Numbered from the stretch's first letter, positions 34,150-47,330 are shown. The stretch: 64,000 nt of DNA from Gordionus sp. m RMFG-2023 (GCF_954871325.1 NC_088775.1:70595561-70659560), one strand, 5' to 3'. The notes: generated from the sequence alone by a model not told the origin. Made by a program: numbers and translations.

Positions 34150-34405
34150 TTTAACATTAAAAAATTTCAAGCCAGGTCCAAGCTCATAATATTTGGAAAA
34201 AATTTCCAAGCGTTCAAGACCTTATAATTTTTAAAAAAAATTCTCAAGCCTAGCTCAACCCATAATAATTTTGAAAATTTTTTCCTAGCCCGGCCCTTAA
34301 TAATTTGTAAAAGATATTCCCAAGTCAGGTGCAAGCAAATATTAATCTTGAGGAATATTTTCCAAGCCCAGTCCAACCCATATTAATTTTCAAAACTTTT
34401 TCCCA
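34150..34405. repeat. Tandem ~45-50-bp GC-box repeat (GC-rich MITE family)
   Basis: Five to six imperfect units alternate a CAAGCC(C)AGGTCCAAGC-type box with an AATAATTTTNAAAA spacer (boxes near 34168, 34210, 34248, 34290, 34320 and 34362). It is the same style as the other GC-box MITEs, but no clear ends remain. The 69-codon minus frame across it is a by-product. Confidence 0.5.
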
Positions 34406-34410
34406 AACCC

Positions 34411-35769
34411 GGAGATAGTTAAATTTCTAAATAATTTATCATCACATGAAATGGAAATCTAGGATTTACCAATTAGTGGGTTAACTCCTTTTATCAAAAA
34501 ATTTGATAAAGGCTATCTATATCTTTATGTTAAGTACAAAAAAAAATGCTATCTATTTAAATTACAAAAATGCCATTCAATACTAATGAAACTTATATGC
34601 AATTTATTTAATTTTTTAAGAAATTTGTTTTTCTTGCCATATAAATTTAGGTAATTTTTTAAAAAAATGATGAAGATTAATTATTATTTTGTGTGTCTGA
34701 TATAATTAAGAGCAAATCCTTTATGACATTTTAATTTTTGATGGAAAAAGCGACAAAATAAATCTGGGCAGTTGTCTGCAGAGGAAATAATTAATGTATA
34801 ATATCATGCAATTTAGGGTTGCAGGTGAAAGTAATGAATAATGAGGGGATTACCAAGGCAGTGTACAACACCCATTGCGTCCTGATAAAGCTGAGGCCTT
34901 GGGCTACTGGTAAAAGAAGAACGCAAAATAATATTTCTGCCAAAGTGTCCATTTTGGTATCCCCCTCTAAAATAGAATCATAAACGACATTGTCAACTCA
35001 ACCATAAAACGGTCGTAAGTATTGTTATAAAGGCCATGACAAAACTACCGCATATTTTCCCATTAGTAATGTTAATGAAATTGGCCGCACTACACGTTCA
35101 CGTTTGAACATCCCTCTAAATATTCATGAAAGTTCCACAGGGAATCGGATAAAGTATTACTTATATTAACTCCTAGTGAGGTGAATGATAGTGAAATTAA
35201 ATGCTTATATTTGTTAAAAATTAGGCAGAGGTGGCATAGGGATTGTGGTAGTGGTGATAGAAATATCATTTGGAGGCAACTGGGTGAATATAAAATAAAT
35301 ATATAGATATAAAACATTAGATAAAAAAACAAAATAAACCTTTAGAGGAGTTCACAGTTCCTTATTATCTTGGCCACCAATAACTCTAGAACGGGTAAGG
35401 CGTTTGTTGCCATTTTTTTTTGCTTATCTTTACTAATAGATTCATCATGTTTTGTAACAATGTGAGGGATTAAGATTAAGATTGGGTTAGCCTAGACAAA
35501 TAAAGAAATTAGCCATAAATATAAATAAACTATTGTTGAAATTAAACAACATTAAAATACTGTAAACCTTTAGAGGAGTCAATATTAGAAGTATATTTCT
35601 AGTAGTTGGGGGGCTATAATCAAAAAAAAAATTTGGGGGGACTTATCAAGCTTATCATGTTCTTCTAAAAGTTTATTTTGCATTTGTTCATTATTAATGA
35701 CTGATATATCAATATTTGAACAATTATAAAGAGGAAATAATATGGGGATAGTTAACTAAAGTAAAAACA
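34411..35769. other. Intergenic region
   Basis: It is mostly AT-rich, with a moderately GC-richer patch at about 34800-35300. A 57-codon plus-strand stretch near 35115-35300 contains DKVLLILTPSEVNDSEIK and then RQRWHRDCGSGDRNIIW. It is followed by a stop and preceded by an acceptor-like CCACAG. It is not recognised and not strong enough to call. Confidence 0.4.
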
Positions 35770-36430
35770 AAACAATTCTCAAGTTAATTTTATAAGGTAG
35801 GATTAAAATAAAATACCATTCGGAGAGTCCAATTGGCAAATTATAAAAAATAGGAACCTTGTGAATAGATATAGAATAATTTAAATAATATAAATACCGT
35901 AGTATGTATTTTGTTTTGGAATAAATGTAAAATCCTAAAGCTAGAAAACCCCGTTTTGTCTTTTTTATTGAGTTATACAAAAAAATTAGTAAGAATAAAA
36001 AGGAGTATTGTTAAAAAAGGTAGGATCCTTAAGAATAAATATATAATTTTAATTGAATAAAAAAAATATTGTAATATATATATCGATTTTTTGGATAGAT
36101 ATAAAATCCTATATAAAATTATTTATAATAAAAATAATGTACTTATTTTTTGGTGAGTTATACAAAATAATCAGCATGGATAATAGAGCAATTGTGGATC
36201 TGACCAAATGCAAGCTTTTAAAAAAGTAGGATCCTTAAAAATTGATATATTAATTTATTTAAATACTAAAAATAATGTACTTTGGATATTTTTCTGTTAG
36301 TTAGACAAAATATTCATCAGAGATAAAAGGGCATATTATGCGGCCCGACAAAATGGATAGCTTTAAAAATACGTAGGATGCTTAAAATAGATATATAAAT
36401 TTATTTAAATTATAAAAAATATCATACTAA
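35770..36430. repeat. Diverged tandem array (~150-200-bp units)
   Basis: About four units share GGTAGGATCCTTAA(G/A)AAT near 36024, 36226 and 36374 (weaker near 35935). Each is followed by ATATATAATTTATTTAAAT and a TTAGTTAGACAAAATA-type block. The right part grades into a purine-rich stretch (36437-36560). Confidence 0.5.
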
Positions 36431-36540
36431 GTATTGTAAATGGAAAATAGGGAAATTAAAAGGGAAAGGAAGCTAAAGAGAAAGAAATAGGAAATTAAAA
36501 AGTTTGAGAAAGGTGAAGATAATAAAAGAAATTAAAAGGG

Positions 36541-37135
36541 AAGTAAAGGAAAGTAGAATAGTTTTTTTTAAATTTTTATCAAGCTGATTTTTCACATATT
36601 ATTTGAGGCTATTGTTAAAATAATTAATGTTAGTGACACTTCAATAATGATATATATGTTGTCGGCGTAGCATAGCCAGTCTTGTAGATTACTGGTATTT
36701 GTGATGTCACTAATTAGTAGATTGAAAATGGGGGATGGCACATCCTTGTTTTATACCACATTTTTGTTTAAAAAAAGGTAGGGTTAATCTTTTGTGTTTT
36801 GAAACTATTTTCATAAATATTTATAATAATTTTGAGGGAAGGAAAGGAAAATAGAATAGTTTATTTAAATTTTTTATCAGGCTTATTTTTCACATATTAT
36901 TTGAGACTATTGTTAAAATAATTAATGTTAGTTAGTGACACTTCAATAATGATATATATGTTGTCGACGTAGCTTAGCCAGTCTACATTTTGTAGGTTAC
37001 TGGTATTTGTTATGTCACTAATTAGTAGATTGAAAATGGGGGGTGGCACATCCTTGTTTTATACCACATTTTTTTTTAAAAAAAATGTAGGGTTAATCTT
37101 TTGTGTTTTAAAACTATTTTCATAAGTTTTATAAA
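36541..37135 (-). pseudogene. Tandemly duplicated LINE reverse-transcriptase scrap
   Basis: Two copies of a ~297-bp block (36541-36837 and 36838-37135) are nearly identical. On the minus strand each encodes a KQGC..(S)PIFNLLISDI stretch and then WLCYADNIYIIIE. That is the RT palm segment QGxxLSPxLFNLxIxDL .. YADD, with the second catalytic Asp changed to Asn. No other RT parts adjoin. A dead fragment was duplicated after it had decayed. Confidence 0.55.
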
Positions 37136-37179
37136 TTTTGAATGTGTGTAGCTGGAATAGGAAAGTTTAAATTATTGAT

Positions 37180-38000
37180 GTTATATTTTTTGTAAACTAA
37201 GGGTGTATGATGATTGTTTGATTTGTAAAAACTCATTTTTATAAATTAAAAATATTATTTACCCTTACTTTGCTTTGCTTCAAAATAAATATGGGCTGAA
37301 TTAATAATTAAATGATATTTATTTTTTGATATCAACCCTTGTAAAAACTCATTTTAATAAATAAAAAATAATAATTTACCAGGATAATAGTTGCTTAATC
37401 AGCATCTGTACAATCATTAAGAGAGGTTAAGACAGGGCTTGTTATCTAAAAGAATAATTTAAAAAATATGAATGTATTAAACTTGAAGAGGAGGAATCAA
37501 TATTAGGTTCAACTCTCTAGAAAAAGTGGGAATTTCATCAGAAGCTAAAATAGATGTATTCTAAATGTAAAAAAAATATAAGCATTTATAATTTAATTTA
37601 CTTGAATATTAGTTGAATTAAGAATTGAATGATAATTTTTTGATATTAGCCCTTGTAAAAACTCATTTTTTGGAAAATAAGAGTGTATGATTGTTTGATT
37701 TGTAAAAACTCATTTTTATAAATAAAAAATATTATTTACCCTTTCTTCTCAAAATGAATATGGGTTGAATTAATAATTGAATGATATTTAATTTTTGATA
37801 TCATAAATTAAAAATATTATTTACCAGGATTATAGTTGCTTTTTATTTGAGTCTTGCTTTCTTGGATTTTCTTCTCAAAATATTTCACCTATAAAAAAAG
37901 TAAATAAATAAATTTTTTTATAAATTATAAATATTATTTACCAGGATATAATAGTTGCTTTTTATTTGAGTCTTGCTTTTATAAAAAATAAATTAATTAA
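37180..38000. repeat. Diverged direct repeats built on a TTATTTACCAGGATA motif
   Basis: Recurring blocks are GTAAAAACTCATTTTTATAA, AAAAATATTATTTACC, GGGCTGAATTAATAATTAAA, TTTTTTGATATCA and AGGATTATAGTTGCTTTTTA. They occur three to four times in similar order between 37180 and 38000. Confidence 0.55.
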
Positions 38001-38015
38001 TAAAAATAAATAAAT

Positions 38016-38060
38016 ACGTAGCGATGACATGACGTAGCGATGACATGACGTCACAATGAC
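38016..38060. repeat. Short tandem repeat ACGTAGCGATGACATG
   Basis: Two perfect 16-bp units are followed by degenerate ACGTCACAATG and ACGTAGTGAGG units, about 45 bp in all. The block is GC-rich against its surroundings. It immediately precedes the hAT fragment. Confidence 0.6.
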
Positions 38061-38109
38061 GTAGTGAGGACATCGGAAAATTATAATATAGATATATTAA
38101 AAATACCTA

Positions 38110-38430
38110 AAGACATTGATGTCTTTTTTGAGATTGTAATTCTCTCTATTATTTATGATACGCCAAAATAATAAGTTAGATGGTCTAAAAGCAAAGGAGA
38201 AATGGGTAGAATTTTTTCGTAATAAGGATAAATCCCCATGTTTGGAAAAAATATGCATGTCTTTTTCTTACCTCATTCTAATGCCTCATCCGAGCGCATT
38301 TTTAGCCTGATGAGGACTGAAAAAAGGAGAGTAAACGGATTGCTTTAACAACATTAGAGGCCGAGCTAATGGTTAAACTAATATATAATATGTCATGCCA
38401 GGAATTTTATAAATATCTCTATCAATGACA
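38110..38430 (+). pseudogene. hAT transposase C-terminal fragment
   Basis: Across frames it reads NKLDGLKAKEKWVEFFRNKD, then NASSERIFSLMRTEKRRVNG and LEAELMVKLIYNMSCQEFY. N-A-S-S-E-R-x-F-S-x-(M/L) is the canonical hAT dimerisation motif. Several frame breaks are present. The upstream part (38110-38245) aligns by eye to 47660-47800 and to the inverse of 54955-55090 inside the giant foldback, which identifies the source family of those relics. Confidence 0.65.
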
Positions 38431-41400
38431 TTAATACTATAGACTGCCGATCGTAATGCTAAAATCAAATTTGAAGTGGCAAAAATTGAATTGAGTAGCA
38501 GCCATTTTGTGTTTGAATCTATAACGTAAGAAACATATGATAATTTCATAAATTTCAGGTTTATTTTTAAAAATTTGAATAGCCCCCTAAAGCAAAAAAA
38601 AATTTTTTAATGGCTCCTTAATATCTCCTTGAGCTAAAAATAAATTTTTAATTGCCCTCTGAATAATTTCTTTTATAATTCTATTGAGTAATATATAGAT
38701 TTAATTTTATTAAAAAATTAATAAGACTATCTTAATTTTTATTAAATGAATACTATTTTAATTATTAGATTAGATTATTACATATAAATTATTCAGCTTG
38801 CAATCAAATTCTGTGCTAAAAATATAACAATATCACTCACTAAATATTAATTTAGCTTTAACAGTTGAAGCTTAATTGATTTTTATTATTTAAATTATTA
38901 TATAACCCTAATAAATATAACCATTTATTAATTGAAAATTAATAATTTAATATTTTAGCCGAGTTCAAAATCAATAATCAACTATATTATTGATTTTTAA
39001 ATTTAATTATCATGTCTCTTCCTAAAATTATTTTCAAGGTCCAAATCCAAATAAGTATAAGAGATTTATTTATAAAAAGTATGTAGACATATAGTATATA
39101 TTCCCCTATTATATATAATTTTTTATAAAATATTAGGTAAATGCCACTTTTACAGACGTATCTGACAGTTATATAATATATTACAGTTAATATTTTTAAA
39201 TTTTTACTAATAAATGCTTTTGATAATAAATATAAGTAACAATGCGATTGCATTAAATTTCTAAAAAAAATTTGATCTCCATATGCCGGCACAAAAACTA
39301 AAACTGATTTAAAATAAAAATTGTTTTAATCAAAATGGACGGAAAAATAAATGAAACCCTGAATTACTCATTGAGAGAGACTTTCAAATGTTTGCATGAT
39401 TACGTTCATTGGACAACTTATGTGTAGATTGGTATAGGTCAGATCTTTTTTTCCCTTGCTTTCAGGTATATTTATTTTTCTTATAATCATTGCACAAGGA
39501 AATTAAAAATAAATTGTTTTGGACTAGAGTCGGAAGTATTTTTACAAATAAACATTACTACACTGATTATATAACAAAATTAAATATGCCCTTCAATCCA
39601 TATTGTATTATTTAAGGATGTTTTGTTTCTCTAAATCTGTAACTTTGTTAGAAAATTATATTAACTTGCATGGTAATTAATTAATCTATATCCCTTCTTA
39701 AATAGGGATACTCACCGTTATCATTAATATTATATTATTATTGGAATTTTGTACTATAACTTAATATCCATTAGCTAAATATGGATATTTTATTTCACAT
39801 TTATTTATACTATATATCAGATTTTTTTGTCTGGTAATATTAATACAAATGAAGTTAAATATATAGTTTTTGTTTCTCTAAATTAGAATTTTTCTGTTTA
39901 AACATATTTTAATTCACATACTAACTAAATTAACTTAGGTCCCCTCTTAATTAAAGATACTCTTTATCCCCTAAACATTATATATGACATTATATTTTAT
40001 AGTTGGAATTCAATATTGGTATAATGCTTTAAAAAGCTTTCAATGTTCTTTTTTGATTTTATAATAGCTAATTTTAGTCTTTGTTAGCTCTTAATGTCTA
40101 TATACCTTAACATAATTATATTTACTTTTATTATATTTACATTTATTAGAATTTTAACCTGTAACATTATATACAGATGATTTTTATATATAGTTAAACT
40201 CAACATTTGTTAAATTTTAGTATTCTTAGCCTTTTGAAAGATTCTTAATTTTTACACAAGCTATATCTTGGTATTCTAGCTTATCAGCTTTCAACTTAAA
40301 ATAAAAATAATACATCTGTATTATTATCTTTAATGATATTTTTGGATTACATTATCATGACTCTATTATTATAATCATTTTCCCTTATGATTTATATATT
40401 AATCTATTTATATATTATATTATATGTTTCGATTGTTTTAATACCATATACATATCATCAGATATAAATATTTTGGATTATTTAGGTTATATATAAGGTC
40501 AATCTTAAAATCTTCAGGTCCCCCTAAATAAGATCAGTAAACTGGAACCTTAAATAATGTTATGTATATACTATCTTTGATTATTATAACGTGAATAAGT
40601 GTTAATTTTTATCCCTACTTATCCCAATTTCTCCCAGATAAGATATTACTATTTTATTTAGGAGTTTTAATGCTCTAACATATTATGGAAGCATGACCTT
40701 AATCCTTTCTCAGGTATTTATTACGAACAAACTACAGTAAATATACAGTACTTTCTCATTTATTGCTTTGAATTGATATTAGTTTCGATTTATTTTCTAG
40801 TGGGGCGATTACTTTATATGTGACTAGCTAATAATATATTCAGTTATTCTAATTTCAGTTTCTCCGTGTTGTATATTACATTATATATAGATATTAGTTT
40901 CATTTCCGAAGTTGGTTATAAATTAATTTTAAATTTTCGGCACCTATGTTAATTGTAATATTTATTTTTTTCCTTTCTCTTTCAGGCGCCGTTACGATTT
41001 ATATTTCTCTGTTTATGTAAAATGTTTTTTGTTCATGAAATACATTGATAATTACTTTTCTTCATCTGATTCGGCTCCTTTTGTCTTAGTTTTTTTTGAA
41101 AAACTTTTAATACTAGTTTTAAATGATATATGAATTTGCAGTTTTTATAATATTATCGTATTTTTTTGAAGTTTTTTTCGTTCGAGAAATCCCACCTAGT
41201 GTCCTCCCCCTTCTTATTATGTTTCTCTTCCTCATGAAAAATTTAATGAATAGTTTTAACAAATTTCCTGTAAATTAATTCAAATAGGCAATTTTTAATT
41301 TGTTTATTATATTATTATGTTTCTGTTCTTTAAATTTCCTTATTGCGCCAATACACTTTTTAGATTCAAGCGAGTACACATAGCTATAATTTCTCTAACA

Positions 41401-41932
41401 TTAGTTTAACAAATTTTTTGGATACCTTTTGATTTTATTTGTCGGTACTTAATTCATTTTCTTAAACTTATCTTTCTAGGAAGTTCCTCTATTATAAAAA
41501 CTCCAACTTTATGTAATGTTTAACATCTTCATTTTGTATTTGGTAAAAAATGGTAACATGGTTAGGAAAAATGGAAGGAAAATACCTAACGTTAACTTTT
41601 CTAAAAATAAAAAGGAAAAATCTCAAAAATTATTTTTTATTAAATTTCTTTTATTAAATCTCTCTTGGCGCCGGTGAGATGTAATATTGAAAAGTTTTGC
41701 CTTTATTTAAAAATAACTCATAATTAGTGTTTTTTACAGATTTGCTTCTTGTAGTCTTTTTTCTTATTTTTAAATAAAACAAAAAAATCCTACCTAGTGC
41801 TTTTCTTTTCTTTTTTTTTGTTATTTTTTATTTTTTTCTCTCCCATTTCATCACGTGGAAGTCTTGATTGAATAGAAGTAGTCCTTTTTTCTCATTTTAT
41901 TTTTATACTTTAGCAAATCCATTTTCCTTATA
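38431..41932. other. Large AT-rich gene desert
   Basis: No gene is supported across about 3.5 kb. Sequence around 38570-38670 has AGCCCCCTAAAG and GGCTCCTTAAT blocks like decayed transposon ends. Weak internal echoes (for example TATCCCTTCTTAAATAGGG near 39690 and TCCCCTCTTAATTAAAG near 39940) hint at ancient duplications. The 101-codon minus frame at 38987-39292 is rejected. Confidence 0.5.
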
Positions 41933-41940
41933 CTTTTAAT

Positions 41941-44528
41941 CAGGGTTGGCATGTCGGTCAATTGACCGGAGGAGTTTAATGGCGAATAAATATTTTGATA
42001 TAATTAACTAGTATGCATTAAAGGCATGTTTATCAATCTTATTAGGTTACAATTATTTAAAAAATTATTTGTATCATGAATTGTTAAAAACAAAAGAATT
42101 TTTTTATTGTTAAAATATAAATATGTAATTTTTCTAAATATAGTAATATTTTTAGTTATTTTTTTGCCTAATCATTGCCGTTTCTCGCCTTCTTTATTTT
42201 TTTCAATTCATTTTTCTTAAAAAAAATAAAAATACCCGATTTATTATAATCATAATATAATTTTTTCATTCTTATTTTTTAATAAATTTAAATTTTATTT
42301 AATATTTAGCCGATTTAAATTATATTAATTCTCATTTGTTTTACTTACACTTGCTATATTTGGTTTTTAAAATTAATTTTCATTTTAATTGTTCTGGTCA
42401 AATTTACTGAATATTATTCAATTCTGGTAAAAAGTTATATATATTATATTATATTTATAATATTAAGAAATTATTGGAATAATTGGTCGATAATTATAAA
42501 ATAGTTAAGATTGATTAACTTTACAATAATCAAAATCATTTTTTGTTAAATTTTAATATATTAGGGATTATGGTCAAACCAAAGCATCATGTTTGGAAAC
42601 ATTTTTAAGAAGTACGCGATGGTGAATCAGTTAAAGCGGTGTGCAAGTTTTGCAAGATGTCCTATATAACCCACGTTGATAGAATGGTCAAACATTTATT
42701 AAGCAGCTGTACTATGTGCCCTGTTATAATTAAGGAAAAATTTTATTCAAATTCCAAAATATCAACCTCTACAAAAAATATCACAAATGTAATTTGGAAT
42801 ACTTCTAAGTCTAACTCTAATGAAGAATTGGGTGAAATTAGTGAGAATGATTATCAAATGAACAATATTTTGTCTTGTGACTCAGGAGAATTTGATTCCA
42901 TTCTAATCAATCTACAAGCAAGGCGATTAAATATAAATCTCAATCTTGTATAACCGGTTTCATAGATAGAATTAATCCCAAAGAAAAAAATGAGCTGGAT
43001 CAATTGTTTGCAAAGGCTGTATATGGCAATTTACCTTTCCACATAACTGAAAATCCCTACATCCAAGAATTTTTAAAAAAAATACGTCTTATTTACACAT
43101 TACCCAGGAGAAGGCAGCTGGCTGGATATCTTCTAGACAAAGCGTCAGGTGATACGGAGGTGAGAGTTGCAGATATAATAGATAAAGCTCCTTACTTATC
43201 AATTGTATCAGAAGCAACATTAGAAACGAGAGTATTATTAATTTTATGGTAATGACGCCTGTTCCAGTGTTCTACAAATTTCTAAATACTGAGGAAAATC
43301 GCCATACGGCAGATTATATTGCCCAGGAATTTAAAAATGTAATTCATGAATTGAATCCGGTAAAAGTATATTATTTAGTTACTGATAATGCCGCTAACAT
43401 GAAAGCAGCCTGGAGAATTCTAAAATCTGAATCTATTTATAATCATATACAATGTTATGGTTGTGCAGCGCATACATTGCAGTTATTCTTTCACGATTTT
43501 GAACGATTGAACACCTTCAGTGACCATATTTCAATAATTAAAAAAATTATTAAATTTTTCAAGAATAAACACATACCAGCTGCAGTATTTTCCCGTAATA
43601 AGAATCTTCATGACATACCATCTACATTAAGTACAATTAGCCAAACAAGATGGGCATCGTCAATAAAATGTATGGAGCAAATTCAAATATGCAAGAAAGC
43701 TCTAAAAGCATCAGTTGTTGAAGAAGCTGTTTGTGATATTTGTCCCATAGAAATTAACAATAATATATTAAACGAAGAATTTTGGACGAAAAATTTAAAA
43801 TTTTTAGCTATACTCCAAACTTTAGCTACCTCATTGTTGAAAGTGCAAGGGGATAAATGTACTTTGGCCCAAGTAAAAAACGAGATGCTTAATTTGGAAA
43901 AACACATAATAAAATCATGCCAGGGGAGCATCTTACTAATACTGAATTTGATGAAGCATGTAATATAATACAAGAATTGGGTATTTTACAAGGTGGTGAT
44001 AATCAAAATATTTTGAGTAATATAGTAAATTTCAGAAGCAAAAGCGGTATATTTAATAGTCATAATATGTGGAAAGTTGTAACTTCCATAAGAAACAATC
44101 AAATTTCGGCCTCAAGTTGGTGGAATGCATTTTGCCCACCTTGCCCATTAAGAGAAGTCGCTAATATTTTACAAACATTTCCTAATTCGACTTCTTCTTC
44201 TGAAAGAAATTGGTCGGTTTGGGGCAATATTCACACGAAAAACAGAAATAGATTAAAGGCTTCTACAGCAGGAAAATTAGTAAGAGTGTATCATATTTAA
44301 GATTGATTAAAAATATTAAAGAAAATAATGATATTGAATATGAATCGGAACAAGACTCTGCCACGGAGGGTGAAACATTGACTATAGAATGAATTAAAAA
44401 ATATTATGATATTTATTATTATACATAGATTTATTATAATATTATATAAATGCAAAATAAAGTTAATATTGGTGTAAAAAACATTTATTTGAATTTGACC
44501 TATTTGACCGGTCAAATGCACAACCCTG
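41941..44528 (+). mobile_element. Nearly whole hAT transposon with perfect 8-bp target duplication
   Basis: It starts CAGGGTTGGCATGTC and ends GCACAACCCTG. The inverted ends CAGGGTTG are followed by a GGTCAATTGACC-type palindrome (left) and GACCGGTC (right). Flanks are identical octamers CTTTTAAT (41933-41940 and 44529-44536). Size (2588 bp), ends and duplication all fit hAT. It carries one transposase gene on the plus strand, so it was probably autonomous before decay. Confidence 0.9.
42573..44300 (+). pseudogene. hAT transposase with BED-type zinc finger
   Basis: From the ATG at 42573 the protein begins MVKPKHHVWKHF, then a stop, then VCKFCKMSYITHVDRMVKHL..C, a BED-type finger (C-x2-C .. 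H .. C). The frame then shifts twice. The next pieces are GFIDRINPKEKNELDQLFAK.. and AKAVYGNLPFHITENPYIQEF, the catalytic-domain start. After those come YLVTDNAANMKAAW (second catalytic Asp), CAAHTLQLFFHDF, QTRWASSIKCMEQ, and finally FPNSTSSSERNWSVWGNIHT (dimerisation block) with the end at 44300. Four short frames cover the gene with one early stop and about three frame changes. The family is the DUF659-like class of hAT transposases. It is relatively young given how much still reads. Confidence 0.8.
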
Positions 44529-44536
44529 CTTTTAAT

Positions 44537-45334
44537 TCAAATATGTGATAGCTTGAACGTTTTTCATTATCTCAATCTAAATTATTGTGTTAGCTGTAGT
44601 TTCCAAAATTTTTCCTTTTTACGTAAATTTTTAACTTCTTGGATTCAAACTAATATACAGATATGGAGGTAAATTTATCTTTATTATACTTTAAAGATTT
44701 TCTTTTTATCCTCTTATTCATATACACTTCTAACCGGCGGTGTTGACCCTCAATTTTATTTTTCTGTTTTATTTTATTCTTTTTATTTTTCAATTTATTT
44801 AATCTATCTTTAATTAATTAATTATCCCCAGTTGCGTTTTATTAAAAACTAATCTATATGAAATATTTAGAATAAATAAAATAAAACTATGAATAAATTC
44901 TAATTTCAATTGATATGAACACATTCTCAATTATTGATAGTAAATATCAAGTCTTACATTAGATGTTAAACTTAAAATTAGCCACCACCCACCCTTAAAG
45001 TAATTAAATTATTTTTGCAGTTCTTGGGTATAGGCTTTTGTTTTGCCCATTTCTTTTTGTTTATTAGCCTATAGACGTTTAAGCAACAGTTCTCTGAATG
45101 TTGCGCGTACAAGTACGTGCGGCTTGCCCACAAACGTGTGAAGGGCTCCTCATTTTTCTCCCCTTAATTAATTATCCAGTTTGATGGATTTTTGAGGAAA
45201 ACCTAGCGTAGCTCTGTTGTATCCACAACCAGAGGGCGAAAACTCTTTTATCACGTATCACGTAAGTAACAATTTGCTTACAAATATTTAACGCTATCTA
45301 TTTATATATAATTAAAGTTAAACGTATTATTATT
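44537..45334. other. Intergenic region with a GC-richer island
   Basis: 44537-45000 is AT-rich with nothing supported. 45060-45260 is distinctly GC-richer (ATGTTGCGCGTACAAGTACG, GTGAAGGGCTCC, AACCAGAGGGCG). It is bounded by an acceptor-like TTTTTGCAG (45018) and a strong donor-like CAC|GTAAGTAAC (45260). It may be a non-coding or 5' UTR exon; no long reading frame crosses it. Confidence 0.35.
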
Positions 45335-45342
45335 CATCCCAC

Positions 45343-45590
45343 TAGTGTTGTTAAATTGCCGGGTCGGCTTGGCCGAAAACCCAGCATGGTTTGAGCCGAA
45401 AAAAACGACCCTAAACTGAGCCAACCTATTTAGCCATAGATCAGACCCGACCCGATGGGTCTCATGAGCCGACCCATCTGGTCGGCTTGCTGGGTATGCT
45501 GGGTATGCTAGGTAGGCATGCTGGGTTGTTGGGTCGGCCTGCTGGGTTGGCTTGCTGGGTTGGCTAATTGGGTTAAAAAAATATATATTG
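45343..45590 (+). repeat. Left terminal repeat and GC-rich subterminal repeats
   Basis: After TAGTGTTGTTAAAT come GGGTCGGCTTGGCCGAAAAC and CCGACCCGATGGGTC, then at least six GCTGGGT(T/A)GGCTTGCTGGGT-type boxes. This is far more GC-rich than the surroundings. Dense repeated boxes beside the TIR suggest transposase-binding sites. Confidence 0.75.
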
Positions 45591-45609
45591 AAAATTAAAC
45601 CAATTTGTT

Positions 45610-47330
45610 TTAATCCGGGTTCAATGTTTTTGATATTAGAAAGATATTCAAAAATCTTTGGTTCTAGTAATAAATTGGCACTGTTATTATATCTTATTCC
45701 ACGAGGAAAAAATAAATTGTGAAGATTTTTTAAAATTTATCTTTAGCCTAATTAAAAGTTTTTGATACTAGAACGATGTTCTCAAACCTTTGGGTCTTGT
45801 CATAAATTAACACTGCTGTTATATTTTACTCCATGAGGAAAAAATTTACGATTTTTTTAAGACGTTGTTTTAAACCTAGTTAAATGTTAATGATATTAGG
45901 ATGATGTTCTAAAACCTTTGAGTCTAGCAATTAATAGGCACTGCCATTATATTTTTCTCCACAAGGAAAAAATAAATTGTGAAAATTTTAAAAAAATTTA
46001 TCTTAAGCCTAGTTAAAAGTTTTTGATATTAGAACGATGTTCTTATCTTGTAATAAATTTGCACTGCCATTATATTTTACCAAGGGAAAAAATAAAAGCG
46101 AAAATTTTTTAAAAATATATTTTAGGAGTAGTTTAAAGTTTTTGATACTATGAAGGTGTTCTTAAACCTATGGGTCTTGTAATAAATTGGCACTGCTCTT
46201 ATATTTAACCCACGAGGATAAGACGTTGTTATAAACCCTTAGAAATGTTTGTGATATTATAAAGATGTTCCAAAACCTTTGGGTCTAGTAATTAATTGGC
46301 ACTTCCATTAGATTTTACTCCACGAGGAACTAAATTATAAATTTTTTTAAAATTTTTGTCTTAAACTTAGATTAAAGCATATGATACTAAAAAAATGTTC
46401 AAGAACTTTTGGATCTAGTAATAAATTGGCACTGCCATTTTATTTTACCTAACGAGGAAAAAAATTATGAAATATTTATTAAATTTTGTTTTAAGCCTAG
46501 TTAAGTATTTTACAATAAGATTCAAAACTTCTGGGTCTAGTAATGAATTGGCACGAGCATTTTAAATTACTCCACGAGGGAAAATTAATTATGAATTTTT
46601 TTAAAATATGTTTTATAATTAAAGGTTTTTGATACTAAAAAATGTTCAAAAACCTTTGGTTCTAGTAATAAATTGGCACTGCCCTAGTATTTTATCCCAC
46701 GAGAAAAAATAAATTATTACGGAAAAGATAAATTATATAATTTAAAAAAAAATTATTTTAAGCCTAGTTAAATGTTTTTGTACTATAAAGATGTTCTAAA
46801 ACATCTGAATTCACAAAGAAATTTATAGTGCTAATATTATTTAACCCCCGCGTAAAATATAAAAATAAAATTCTATATTTATTTTTTGAATAAGGTTCGT
46901 ATAGTATTAACACATTGCTATTCTGATTCATTCCACGAGGAATGTTAAAATATAAATATTTTATAAATTTGTTATGAAACTAGTTAAAAGTTATTTATAC
47001 TATTAATTTTTTTTAAACCTTTGATTTCATAGAGAGATTCCCATTGACATTATTTTTTATAATTCCCTACGTTAAAATTTAGAAATATAAAAAAATATAT
47101 ATTTATGTTTTGAACCCAATACTAAGTTTGGGTCTAATAATAAGTTGTCGCTATCATTTTATTTAATCCATGAGATAATTAAAAATTTAAAAAATTTTAC
47201 GAACTTTGTTTTGTGCCTAATATAAAGTTTTTGATATTAGAAAAATGTTCCAAGGCCCTAGTGTCTAGAATAAATTAATATTGCATTTTTTTTAACTTGA
47301 ATCTAGTTTAAATTTTTTGGCATTAGAAAT
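45610..47330 (+). repeat. Left array of ~120-bp units (about 14 copies)
   Basis: The core TAATAAATTGGCACTGCCAT followed by TATATTTTACTCCACGAGGA recurs near 45680, 45795, 45932, 46060, 46188, 46300, 46427, 46550, 46673, 46828, 46910, 47045, 47148 and 47275. The spacer is TTTTGATATTAGAA(G)ATGTTC..AACCTTTGGGTCTAG. The inner (right-hand) copies are the most diverged. Confidence 0.85.

Noticed and set aside
38987-39292. 101-codon minus-strand frame
   Set aside because: Ile/Tyr/Leu/Lys-rich AT noise with no motif and no splice context.
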